From Nitrospirales bacterium (GTDB lineage Bacteria > Nitrospirota > Nitrospiria > Nitrospirales > UBA8639), in the NCBI GenBank assembly GCA_029261275.1, contig JAJDBR010000012.1:1-34106 (forward strand): a stretch of 34,106 bases of DNA, written 5' to 3'. Positions 1 to 6,743 of this stretch are shown here, piece by piece. Numbering within the stretch: the first letter of the stretch is position 1; each line of letters opens with the position of its first letter. Position numbers and translations under genes: made by a program. The notes below the pieces were generated by a model, which saw only the letters and a program-made list of their open reading frames with translations, did not search any database and was not told the origin of the DNA.

Positions 1-66
1 GATACCACTGTCCCCTTGTTTCAAGATCGCAATAATTTGTGTTTCGCTGAATCGAGACGTTTTCAT
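1..66 (-). CDS. IS3-family transposase orfA, N-terminal fragment (runs off the window)
   Basis: The first 22 codons, read on the minus strand from ATG at 66, give MKTSRFSETQIIAILKQGDS and two more residues. This is the characteristic opening of IS3-family orfA proteins, whose N-terminal helix-turn-helix (HTH_Tnp_1 type) binds the IS ends. A very good ribosome site (AGGAGG-type, within 70-80) precedes the start at normal spacing. Only the beginning is visible, so whether orfA/orfB and the usual -1 frameshift are intact cannot be judged. In the family, OrfA and the OrfAB fusion carry out copy-out/paste-in transposition. Confidence 0.85.
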   Translation of the reverse strand, partial: MKTSRFSETQIIAILKQGDSGI

Positions 67-136
67 GAGAACCTCCTGGGTCAATTGTGCCAGAAAGCTC
101 TACTTTTGGGCTGTCCATGTTTTGGGGAAGCTTACA
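1..136 (-). mobile_element. End of an IS3-family insertion sequence (partial)
   Basis: The minus strand from about position 136 leftward reads as the left end of an IS3-family element. It begins TGTAAGCTTCCCCAAAACAT, continues through a short leader with a strong ribosome site, and enters a transposase orfA. IS3 elements typically begin with TG followed by a C-rich terminal inverted repeat, which fits. The exact boundary is an estimate, placed where the interrupted rhodanese reading frame stops looking like its family. The other end and the target duplication lie outside the window. Confidence 0.75.
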
Positions 137-403
137 ACTCCACAGGGCGTAAAAGGGAAGATGCAGGGCTCCAGGCACATGGCCTGACTCATATTCACTC
201 TTCGAGCGAACGTCTACAATCACCGGTGCTGTTGCATGGTCCATAGCAGCCAGAAGGTGGTCTTGGGTCATGTGCATGTCTTCATTTCCTGCACACGAAA
301 TGAGAAAGAGTAAGAAAAGGAGCCCGAGCAAGAAGTGTTGTCTAGGGCAGCGGGACCAGTTACTACACGGTCTTGAATGAATGGGGCCATATATTGCCGC
401 CAT
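137..403 (-). pseudogene. Rhodanese-like lipoprotein gene, 3' part interrupted by the IS3 element
   Basis: Reading the minus strand from ATG at 403 (preceded by GGAGAAGGC) gives a basic N-terminus and a hydrophobic stretch LLGLLFLLFLISCAG. This ends in a lipobox-like cysteine, so the product would be a membrane-anchored lipoprotein. The mature part contains VIVDVRSKSEYESGHVPGAL and then HLPFYALWS. The DVR...EY..GH.PGA pattern is the first half of a rhodanese (sulfurtransferase) domain. The frame then runs straight into the IS end without a stop, so the active-site loop that should carry the catalytic cysteine is replaced by IS-derived residues. It lies downstream of the peroxidase gene on the same strand and may once have been co-transcribed with it. 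The rest of the gene may resume beyond the IS, outside the window. Confidence 0.75.
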
Positions 404-586
404 GCCTTCTCCAATGGCGATGAATTAGACAGCACAAGGTGTAAAGCCAGAATACCGTTTTCTCTCTCCCTTTTCTATATGATTTTCAATTGGTGTGCTG
501 AACTCAAAAAAAATGTGGCACACCTGAATTTGCCATTTCCAGGTATGCCGCGTGAGTGACTTCTTAGTGTATTTCTAGGCTTGAGG

Positions 587-2248
587 TTAGCGGTGGACCT
601 TGTGTGGGTAAAGAAAAACGTTTTTTTGCATTTCCTTCCCAATGCCGGTGTTGCGCTTAATAATTTTGGCCAATGTGGTCCTTTCAAGTTGTTTGACCTG
701 ATAATGTGGAAAGAGGTTGCGGTAAAAAAATCGGTCGCCGTCTCTCAATCGTTCAAATTGATTCACAAGAATAGTATGGAATAATTCTCCAACCAATGAG
801 GCACGACGATGATCCTCGGCTAACCCTCCAATCCAGGGATCAACCTTTTCGACCGTTCCGTAGGCTGTCTCGATGCGATCCCTGAGCTTACGGTTCCTAG
901 TAATGTCGGCAAATGCCACGGCTGGTGAGAGACCGTAGGCTACCCGGACATCATTATAACTTGGTAAACCATGATCCCGTCCTCGCTGTAAATTGAGGCA
1001 GGCCAAGTCAAATCCTCCAGATCCAGGAGGACCAAAAAGAAAATTCCTGACGTCATCAATGATGTATGGATCGACTTCTTGTGCTCGGTTTCGGGCCAGT
1101 CCACGGAGGATGGGACCGATCCCGCGTTCGTTCGTGATCCGCCATGGTGCAAAAAAGGCCTCGCGCAGTGCTAGGTGGCCTTCAGAGATCGGCTTACCAT
1201 TTTTTTTGACACGAAGTAATTTCGGGGAAAGCATGCTATGGCCGAATCGATAGGCCGCTGTACTAAATTCGTTGGCAATGCCTGGATTTACGTTGGAATC
1301 GTATCCGGTATAGGGCTTGAGCGCATCTGGGCCAAGCAGTATGGGAAGAAATTCCTTATAGGTGATGACTTGGATCATAGCTCCGACCTTGCGTCGTGCA
1401 CGTTCGTAGATTTGATCTCCGGATAGGGCAGGAAAGCGATGGCGAATTTTTCTGGCCAGGCGATTATGTTCCCGCACAAAGAGTGTGTGCAGGGAAGTGA
1501 GTCCGACCTGTTCGTTGGCGCGAATGTCTCCCGCCAAAAACAGAGTGTCAGCAGGGCCGCCGGCGTTGGGTAGACCTTGGGTATTGAATGGTAAGAGATT
1601 GCCTGGGCTGGTCTTGAGGCGACCGGTTCCGTCATTGGTTCGCAGGGCTACGGCTCGCACAGGGTCCGAGCCATAGACTCCTGAAGCGTCGATAAAGGCG
1701 GTGATTTGATTGATTTGTTGACGAGGGTTATTGGGAGCTAAGCCCGTGGCATGATCATACAAAGAACGGCTCAGGGGCATTTCTTGGGTTCCCGTAGACC
1801 GTGGGTCAAAAAATGGATCTCCGGTGGGGATCTGAATGGGAAAAGATTCTTCCGGGCTTACCCCCCCAGTGAGGTCGATATCATGATCTAGAAATTGTCC
1901 CCACTGCCAGACCATGTCGGACGCATGTTTGCGGTTGTAGATCAGCTTCTTCTGAGTCACGACCGTATTAGAGATTTCACGGACATTTGGTCGGTCGGCT
2001 CCAGATGGTTGTGCCATGCCGTCTTGGTAATCTGGAGTTGCGGTGCGAAGCAATTGGCTATTGGTGCTCCCCCAAGTGGGGTTAGCTCTATTATTGTTGT
2101 TTCCATCAAGAGATCGAATTTCCAATGCCGAAGTCTCAGTTACTAGAATCCCAGAAGCGACAAGAAACAGGCTCATTGCCAAAATGGATGGAATAGGAAA
2201 TGAAATAACCTTCTTGCGTTGAAGTCTGTGCATTAATTTGTTGTCCAT
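587..2248 (-). CDS. Secreted animal-type heme peroxidase (peroxidase-cyclooxygenase superfamily)
   Basis: A 553-residue protein with an N-terminal signal sequence: a basic start, a hydrophobic stretch at about residues 15-38, and likely cleavage after TSA at about 41. The mature part is an animal heme peroxidase domain (PF03098 type). The distal motif WGQFLDHD supplies Q118, D121 and H122. The catalytic arginine is probably R243 in DIRANE, followed by LTSLHTLFVREHNRLA. The proximal heme ligand is probably H337 in YRFGHSML. By family, it reduces H2O2 while oxidising halides or organic donors, here in the periplasm or outside the cell. The length fits a single-domain bacterial member with no obvious fused module. 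The ribosome site AAGGCAGG precedes ATG at 2248. The physiological donor cannot be read from sequence. Confidence 0.92.
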   Translation of the reverse strand: MDNKLMHRLQRKKVISFPIPSILAMSLFLVASGILVTETSALEIRSLDGNNNNRANPTWGSTNSQLLRTATPDYQDGMAQPSGADRPNVREISNTVVTQKKLIYNRKHASDMVWQWGQFLDHDIDLTGGVSPEESFPIQIPTGDPFFDPRSTGTQEMPLSRSLYDHATGLAPNNPRQQINQITAFIDASGVYGSDPVRAVALRTNDGTGRLKTSPGNLLPFNTQGLPNAGGPADTLFLAGDIRANEQVGLTSLHTLFVREHNRLARKIRHRFPALSGDQIYERARRKVGAMIQVITYKEFLPILLGPDALKPYTGYDSNVNPGIANEFSTAAYRFGHSMLSPKLLRVKKNGKPISEGHLALREAFFAPWRITNERGIGPILRGLARNRAQEVDPYIIDDVRNFLFGPPGSGGFDLACLNLQRGRDHGLPSYNDVRVAYGLSPAVAFADITRNRKLRDRIETAYGTVEKVDPWIGGLAEDHRRASLVGELFHTILVNQFERLRDGDRFFYRNLFPHYQVKQLERTTLAKIIKRNTGIGKEMQKNVFLYPHKVHR

Positions 2249-2447
2249 GGTCCTGCCTTCTTTTATAGGGGGTATGATGACGGTCCGAACCTCTTGGGTT
2301 TAGACTAGACAGATAGGTCGAGGTAATCCTATCCATCTTTAGAGGTAAAGGTGGCAACGCGGGCTGGTTGAGTCTTTTGAGGAGATGCTAGGATTCTATG
2401 TATTAATTCATGTTTTATTTCATTATTTTTTTGGAGCTTGAAAAATT
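2249..2447. promoter_or_regulatory. Divergent intergenic region between peroxidase and TPR genes
   Basis: About 200 bases separate the two divergently transcribed genes, so promoters for both should lie here. A short inverted repeat, GATAGG / CCTATC, is visible around 2309-2336. The segment just before the TPR gene is AT-rich. No promoter motif is clear enough to place. Confidence 0.3.
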
Positions 2448-2765
2448 ATGGATATTGAAGTATTTCGGCAAATGGTGGCGAAAAAACCTGATGGGTTTTT
2501 GGGGCGCTATGGTCTAGGCGATAAGATTCTTCAAACAGGGGAGAATTTTGAAGAAGCGGTGGAGCATTTACGTGTAGCTGTTGAACTTGATCCTGTCCAT
2601 GTGGCTTCGCATTTTGCTTTGGGCCGTGCGCTGGCTGGGGCGAAGCGGAATGACGAAGCGAAAGTTGTACTGAATGCTGGCATTGATGCAGCCTTGTCAG
2701 GTCGATCTAATGGAGGTGGCGATCTGGTTCCCGAAATGCGTGCCTTGATTCAGACGTTAGGGTAG
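2448..2765 (+). CDS. Small TPR-repeat protein
   Basis: A 105-residue soluble protein with no signal peptide. Residues about 16-80 form roughly two tetratricopeptide repeats: the pattern GRYGLGDKILQTGENFEEAV, then HLRVAVELDPVHVASHFALG followed by RALAGAKRNDEA. The consensus glycine/alanine positions and the DP turn between helices are visible. TPR proteins act as protein-interaction scaffolds, and no catalytic domain is present. GGAG lies 11 bases upstream of the ATG, a slightly long spacing. It stands alone, between a divergent peroxidase and a decayed gene. Nothing in the sequence identifies its partner. Confidence 0.8.
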   Translation: MDIEVFRQMVAKKPDGFLGRYGLGDKILQTGENFEEAVEHLRVAVELDPVHVASHFALGRALAGAKRNDEAKVVLNAGIDAALSGRSNGGGDLVPEMRALIQTLG

Positions 2766-2801
2766 GAGGTCTTTAGAAGTTATGGACCTGGAAGGGTTCT
2801 T

Positions 2802-3300
2802 ATGATAACACGGCTGATCTATAGCGAAGCCGACTTCGATCAGTTGTCCTGGCATGAGAACCATCTCTTATGGCGTTCATATTTCTATAGGAAATATTGC
2901 ACAAGGTGATTGGCGCCGTGATCTGATTTTCGACATCGATTACATTGTGGCGTGGGCTTGTGAAACCGATGGGGGTTTTCAATTTCGGGTTGGTCCTGCG
3001 ACGTGAACGTTTCATCACGTAACTGATTGACACCTGGGAATTGATTGGAGGGCGAGTGGATTTCAGACAGCCTTTCACGAAGTTCCGGTGGGACACATCA
3101 CGTGGAGTCAGATCGAGAATGAGAAGGTTTGCTTGGATCGCGAGTATTATCCCTGGAAGATAGAGACGAATTTTCCCAAGGAAAGCACAATCATCTTCGG
3201 TGCCTCAGGGTTTATGCAAGTCCTTCGTGCCAAACCTGTCTTGATTGACGAACAGAAATTATCGCCTTCTCAACGGTTCCCCCTTTTCCCACCCGGCTCC
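2802..3300 (+). pseudogene. Decayed conserved hypothetical gene (one frameshift, two TGA stops)
   Basis: ATG at 2802, with GGAAGGG upstream, opens a frame reading MITRLIYSEADFDQLSWHEN. This frame stops after about 35 codons. From about 2872 the frame one base over continues sensibly: GVHISIGNIAQGDWRRDLIF, DIDYIVAWAC, FQFRVGPAT. It is then interrupted by TGA at about 3004, continues as TFHHVTD, meets a second TGA at about 3028, and resumes as HLGIDWRASGFQTAFHEVPV and so on to about 3275. The pieces join into one coherent protein of about 160-170 residues. The most economical reading is therefore an inactivated gene with a one-base insertion near 2866-2872 and two nonsense changes. The 3' end is uncertain because the frame runs on into the convergent gene. 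The function of the intact family is unknown to me. Confidence 0.6.
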
Positions 3301-3429
3301 TTATACCGTCATTTAAACGCTTACAGGTACTTCCTATCAAGGTTGTCATGTCTGCGGAGCGGGCATCCAGAAAAATTGTTGAAAATTTTGGATTCCTTTT
3401 TTCGGGGAAATGCCTTTATTCCAAGTAGA

Positions 3430-4371
3430 TCAGGAATGATGCCAGAGTGTAAGGACGGCGGGTTGCGTCCGTGGGCGGAGGGGTGCGTCGTGCACATATT
3501 GACCTCGACAGACGAGCCCGACGGATTCGGCAATGTTTCGGGCGACGATGGCTTCGGTGGGGCTGTGATTGATCATGACAAACGTCCCGCCCAAAACCAG
3601 GTTGTTGGCGATTTGTGCAAAAAGCGCAGCTGGATCAAATAAGCTCAAGGGCAGGCGCCAAGCCAAGAGGGGTTTAGGCGTGACAAAGGGAAACCAGGCC
3701 GTGATGATTTCTGCGGATTTGTGGTACTGGCGGTAATCCGCAACGGCATAATGTGTGTTTGGCAGATCCTGAATATGGCCATGCGCGTAATCGATACGGC
3801 TTCGTCCGTTACAATACAACCGATGTCCGTCTACCTCCGTTCCAACTAGGTGCGATGGGCGAAAAAAAGTCTGCAGGGCCGAGGCATACGCGAAGTTGGC
3901 ACTACCCACATCACAAATATCCCGCTTTTCTGCAATATTCCAATTTAGCGAATGACGGGCGCGGTCAAGTAAATCCAAATATCCATAGTTGATTAGGCTC
4001 GTCTCTGGTGGATATCGCAATTCAAATTGTGCGTCATAGATGGCTGTGAGTTCTTCAATGCGAACGTTTTGTGTGGGTGTGAGCTTAAGCCGAGTACCAA
4101 GAGGATGGTCACGATAGGTGCCACGTGACCATCGCAAAGCCCGAGAGGCTTCGTACCAGAATCGGTGATAGCCGGATCGTAAACGATCAGTAAGCGTAAT
4201 TCGGGGTTTTGTCGTCTCTTGAATATTGCGCAGGGTAGGCGTTCTTCGGCTAGGTCTTCCGTGCATGATTTGTTGGAATTGGTTATTCATGGTTGGCGTG
4301 CTTCTGTTCTTGTCGGTTCCCCTAAGTTCCGGCTTAATGGTTTTAGTAGACACTTTAGTGTCTGAAGACAA
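3430..4371 (-). CDS. Methyltransferase-like protein (class I SAM fold, tentative)
   Basis: A 313-residue soluble protein. The first 60 or so residues are polar and low-complexity. Residues about 150-290 resemble a class I SAM-dependent methyltransferase: ICDVGSANFAYASALQTFFR looks like motif I (hydrophobic strand, then a glycine loop), followed by LVGTEVDGHRLY (acidic residue after strand 2), then an aromatic-rich ITAWFPFVTPKPLL segment and LGGTFVMINHSP near strands 5-6. The motif I glycines are sparse (DVGSANF rather than D.G.G.G), so cofactor binding is not assured. The longest frame starts at TTG (4371) behind GGAAGGG. ATG codons 28 and 36 are alternatives that would remove part of the low-complexity N-terminus. 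It converges on the decayed gene, and its substrate is unknown. Confidence 0.5.
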   Translation of the reverse strand: MSSDTKVSTKTIKPELRGTDKNRSTPTMNNQFQQIMHGRPSRRTPTLRNIQETTKPRITLTDRLRSGYHRFWYEASRALRWSRGTYRDHPLGTRLKLTPTQNVRIEELTAIYDAQFELRYPPETSLINYGYLDLLDRARHSLNWNIAEKRDICDVGSANFAYASALQTFFRPSHLVGTEVDGHRLYCNGRSRIDYAHGHIQDLPNTHYAVADYRQYHKSAEIITAWFPFVTPKPLLAWRLPLSLFDPAALFAQIANNLVLGGTFVMINHSPTEAIVARNIAESVGLVCRGQYVHDAPLRPRTQPAVLTLWHHS

Positions 4372-4397
4372 TTTTCTGATCCCTTCCCCAAATCGAA

Positions 4398-4437
4398 TGT
4401 TTCACGTTTAGGGGAGCCTGCCCGTTTTCGTGAAACT
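4398..4437. promoter_or_regulatory. Split parS-like inverted repeat
   Basis: TGTTTCACG (4398-4406) and CGTGAAACT (4429-4437) form an inverted repeat with a 22-base spacer. Each arm is nearly one half of the ParB site TGTTTCAC-GTGAAACA, but the halves are separated rather than abutted. They sit in the divergent region between the methyltransferase-like gene and the GAF kinase. Probably coincidence or an unrelated regulator site. Confidence 0.2.
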
Positions 4438-4512
4438 TGAGGCCAGGATGATTTATTTAAAGATAAACGACCAATGCCCCGATGACATATCGAATAGGAC
4501 CATTTCTGCTCT

Positions 4513-4539
4513 CATTGAAATATCTTTAAAATTTCAATG
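4513..4539. promoter_or_regulatory. Perfect 9-bp inverted repeat upstream of the GAF kinase (candidate operator)
   Basis: CATTGAAAT (4513-4521), a 9-base spacer, and ATTTCAATG (4531-4539) form a perfect dyad about 50 bases before the kinase start. The arms are AT-rich and no T-run follows, so a protein-binding site is more likely than a terminator. No regulator can be named. Confidence 0.4.
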
Positions 4540-4591
4540 GAGTATGCACAGGTCTCTTGTTTGGGTTTCACCATGCACAAAATGATTTGAT

Positions 4592-5803
4592 ATGCAAATC
4601 GCTCCCATCCCGGAAAATGAGCAAACCCGTATTCAAGCGCTTCTTCAATACGAGGTTTTGGATACGGAGGCTGAAGCGGTCTATGAGGATTTTGTAAAGC
4701 TCGCCTCTTCTATCTGCCAAACGCCAATTGCGCTCATCAGTTTGGTGGATCCCACTCGGCAATGGTTTAAGGCCCAAGTCGGGTGTCCGGCCTCGGAGAC
4801 CTCTCGCGATGTGGCGTTTTGTGCGCATGCTATTCATCAATCTGACGTGTTTGTAGTGTCGGATACGTATGCCGATCCGCGTTTTACGGATAATCCCCTG
4901 GTGACCGGCGATCCCTATATTCGGTTTTATGCTGGCGCACCCCTGATCACCCCAGAGGGATTGGCCATCGGGACATTATGTGTGATTGATCGTGAGCCAC
5001 GAACCTTATCTCCTGAGCAAATCTCTGCATTGAAAATATTGGCTCGACAGGTGGTGTCTCAGTTGGAATTAAGTCGTCTCACCAAGGAATTGCAACAGGC
5101 TCTGGAAAGTAAGAATAAGCTTTTTCACATATTATCTCATGATCTACGCTCACCTTTTAATGGAATCCTAGCATTTTCCAAAACCTTAGCTGACGAATCT
5201 GAGACCTTAACTCGAGATGAAATCCAAGACTTTTCCCAAACGGTTCTGACCTCTGCAGAACAATTTATGCAACTTATTGATAACCTTTTGCAAGGCACTC
5301 GGTTTGAATTGGGAATGTTAGAATTTCAACCAATCAATATGGCCATTGATACTATCGTCGTAAATGTCCTAACTCTCTTGAAAAGTAATGCCACTCAAAA
5401 GAATGTTGATTGCATCTATGAATCAAATCCGGCAACGGAGGTATGCGTTGATTCAACGATGCTTCATTCAATAATGCAAAACCTGATTGGGAATGCCATT
5501 AAATTTACTACTGAAGGCGGACGTGTATCTGTTCAGGCTATTGATCGAGGTTCCAAGATTCAGGTGTCGGTTACCGATACAGGGGTTGGCGTATCTTCCG
5601 AAAAGGTTGCTACCCTTTTTGAGTTGAGGGCTGGTCGAACAACGGATGGCACTGCTGGCGAAAAAGGCACGGGGTTAGGATTGCTGCTGTGTAAAGACCT
5701 TGTTGAGAAACATGGGGGTCAGTTATGGGTCGACTCGGTTGTCGGCCAAGGCACGTCCTTTCATTTCACGCTGCCAAAGGCTCAGTCAACAGTGTCAGTT
5801 TGA
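4592..5803 (+). CDS. Soluble GAF-domain sensor histidine kinase
   Basis: A 403-residue cytoplasmic kinase without membrane segments. A GAF domain fills roughly residues 20-160, with typical motifs including PIALISLVD, the FCAHAI segment and GTLCVIDREPR. This sub-family is widespread among orphan kinases. A short coiled linker leads to the HisKA dimerisation helix with the phospho-acceptor H183 in ILSHDLRSPFNGIL. The HATPase_c domain has an N box (MQNLIGNAIKFT), G1 (DTGVGV) and G2 (GEKGTGLGLLLC). All catalytic boxes look intact. No response regulator is adjacent, so it is an orphan here. Its ligand is not evident from the GAF sequence. The start lacks a clear ribosome site, although the reading frame itself is convincing. 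Confidence 0.92.
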   Translation: MQIAPIPENEQTRIQALLQYEVLDTEAEAVYEDFVKLASSICQTPIALISLVDPTRQWFKAQVGCPASETSRDVAFCAHAIHQSDVFVVSDTYADPRFTDNPLVTGDPYIRFYAGAPLITPEGLAIGTLCVIDREPRTLSPEQISALKILARQVVSQLELSRLTKELQQALESKNKLFHILSHDLRSPFNGILAFSKTLADESETLTRDEIQDFSQTVLTSAEQFMQLIDNLLQGTRFELGMLEFQPINMAIDTIVVNVLTLLKSNATQKNVDCIYESNPATEVCVDSTMLHSIMQNLIGNAIKFTTEGGRVSVQAIDRGSKIQVSVTDTGVGVSSEKVATLFELRAGRTTDGTAGEKGTGLGLLLCKDLVEKHGGQLWVDSVVGQGTSFHFTLPKAQSTVSV

Positions 5804-5918
5804 TGGCGAATAAGCCTTTTCCTGTCTGTGTGATCCAACTCTTCATACTTCCATTCCTGGGGCCATGATTATTGTTGATGTGAGGCAGGGATTCCGGGTT
5901 TTTTGGTCGTAATGAATG

Positions 5919-6494
5919 TTATTCCAAAGGAATTAATATCTCCAATCCGCCCATAATGTCATTGAGTTTGAAGTCGCGTTTGGGGCTTTGCTCATGGGCG
6001 TTATGACAAGTCACGCAAGCGCGGCTTACTGCACGGTCAGGGAAAATGGCTTGATAATATCGCTTTTTCTCCAATTCGATTTCCTTCTCCGCTACTTCTC
6101 CGTAGTTAATGACTTGTTCTAGAGCATGCCGATCCTTTTCAGATTCTGGTGCGTTTTCCTGATTAATGGGCCACATGCTGATCAACCGGTATCGAAACGG
6201 TTTGCCGCGTACCTGCAATCCCCGTGAGGATTCTTTAAAGAACTGGGCGGGGAGTGGCAAGGTGCGGTCTGTTCGCCAATTTTCCGTCGCGTTCACAATC
6301 AACATGGCTTCCATTCGTTCCACCACATGTTGTGTATAGAAGGTGCGGTCGGCTTGGAGGACGGCGTGGAGGTAGTCGGCAACCACGCGAATGGGAAGAC
6401 CCGTGGTCGGGGCCATCTTAAAGCCAATTCCCCAGCCCAACAGAAGGCCAACAAGACCTGCACTCAGGGTGATAAGGAAGGTTTTCCCGCTCAT
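5919..6494 (-). CDS. Membrane-anchored mono-heme c-type protein, Tll0287-like (DUF3365)
   Basis: A 191-residue protein with one N-terminal transmembrane helix (about residues 6-27) that would hold the rest on the periplasmic side. The body matches the Tll0287/DUF3365 heme-sensor fold. A helical segment with AVLQADRTFYTQHVVERMEA is followed by YRLISMWPINQENAPES and a C-terminal CxxCH motif (C160, C163, H164 in ACVTCHNAH) for covalent heme attachment. Known family members bind a single c-type heme and are proposed redox or gas sensors. Here it is a stand-alone protein rather than an N-terminal part of a kinase. It is divergently transcribed from the CHASE3 kinase/regulator pair about 250 bases away, which makes a sensing partnership conceivable but unproven. 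Confidence 0.85.
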   Translation of the reverse strand: MSGKTFLITLSAGLVGLLLGWGIGFKMAPTTGLPIRVVADYLHAVLQADRTFYTQHVVERMEAMLIVNATENWRTDRTLPLPAQFFKESSRGLQVRGKPFRYRLISMWPINQENAPESEKDRHALEQVINYGEVAEKEIELEKKRYYQAIFPDRAVSRACVTCHNAHEQSPKRDFKLNDIMGGLEILIPLE

Positions 6495-6551
6495 CTCTCC
6501 TCTTTTTAGAAGACTAGAAGGACTGCGATCTTCAGGTGCCTACCAACGTAG

Positions 6552-6734
6552 TTGAAGCCATCCATTCAGTGCATACTAGCAATACTGCTTCCCTATCTAC
6601 TACTGCTTGTGGGTGGAAATGCTGCAAGCAATCTTGGGTCGAGGACCATGGACAGGTGGCAAAAGAATTTCGTAGTCTCCCATTGGTGCGTTTCTCGTTC
6701 CAAAAGGAATCGAATGACAGTCGTGTTCCGGTAG
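6552..6734 (+). CDS. Possible small secreted peptide upstream of the kinase (uncertain)
   Basis: A 60-codon frame opens at TTG (6552) directly after an in-frame TAG. It encodes a convincing signal-peptide-like start (KPSIQCILAILLPYLLLLVG, then GNAAS) followed by a basic, unremarkable tail. It ends at 6734, ten bases before the upstream kinase start codon, so it could be translationally coupled to it. Against it are a rare start codon, no good ribosome site, and a competing overlapping frame (6536-6868). It may also be the remnant of a frameshifted gene. I do not recognise it. Confidence 0.22.
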   Translation: MKPSIQCILAILLPYLLLLVGGNAASNLGSRTMDRWQKNFVVSHWCVSRSKRNRMTVVFR

Positions 6735-6743
6735 AAGAACTTC

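Noticed and set aside
16-559. Plus-strand frames at the left edge
   Set aside because: They are the complements of the transposase and rhodanese sequences, which are clearly coded on the minus strand.
3300-3642. Plus-strand open frame continuing from the decayed gene into the convergent methyltransferase-like gene
   Set aside because: Its sequence stops looking like the upstream protein near 3275-3300 and it overlaps a better-supported minus-strand gene.
4398-4437. parS site for ParB
   Set aside because: The two half-sites are 22 bases apart, whereas parS needs them abutted; no parAB genes are nearby.
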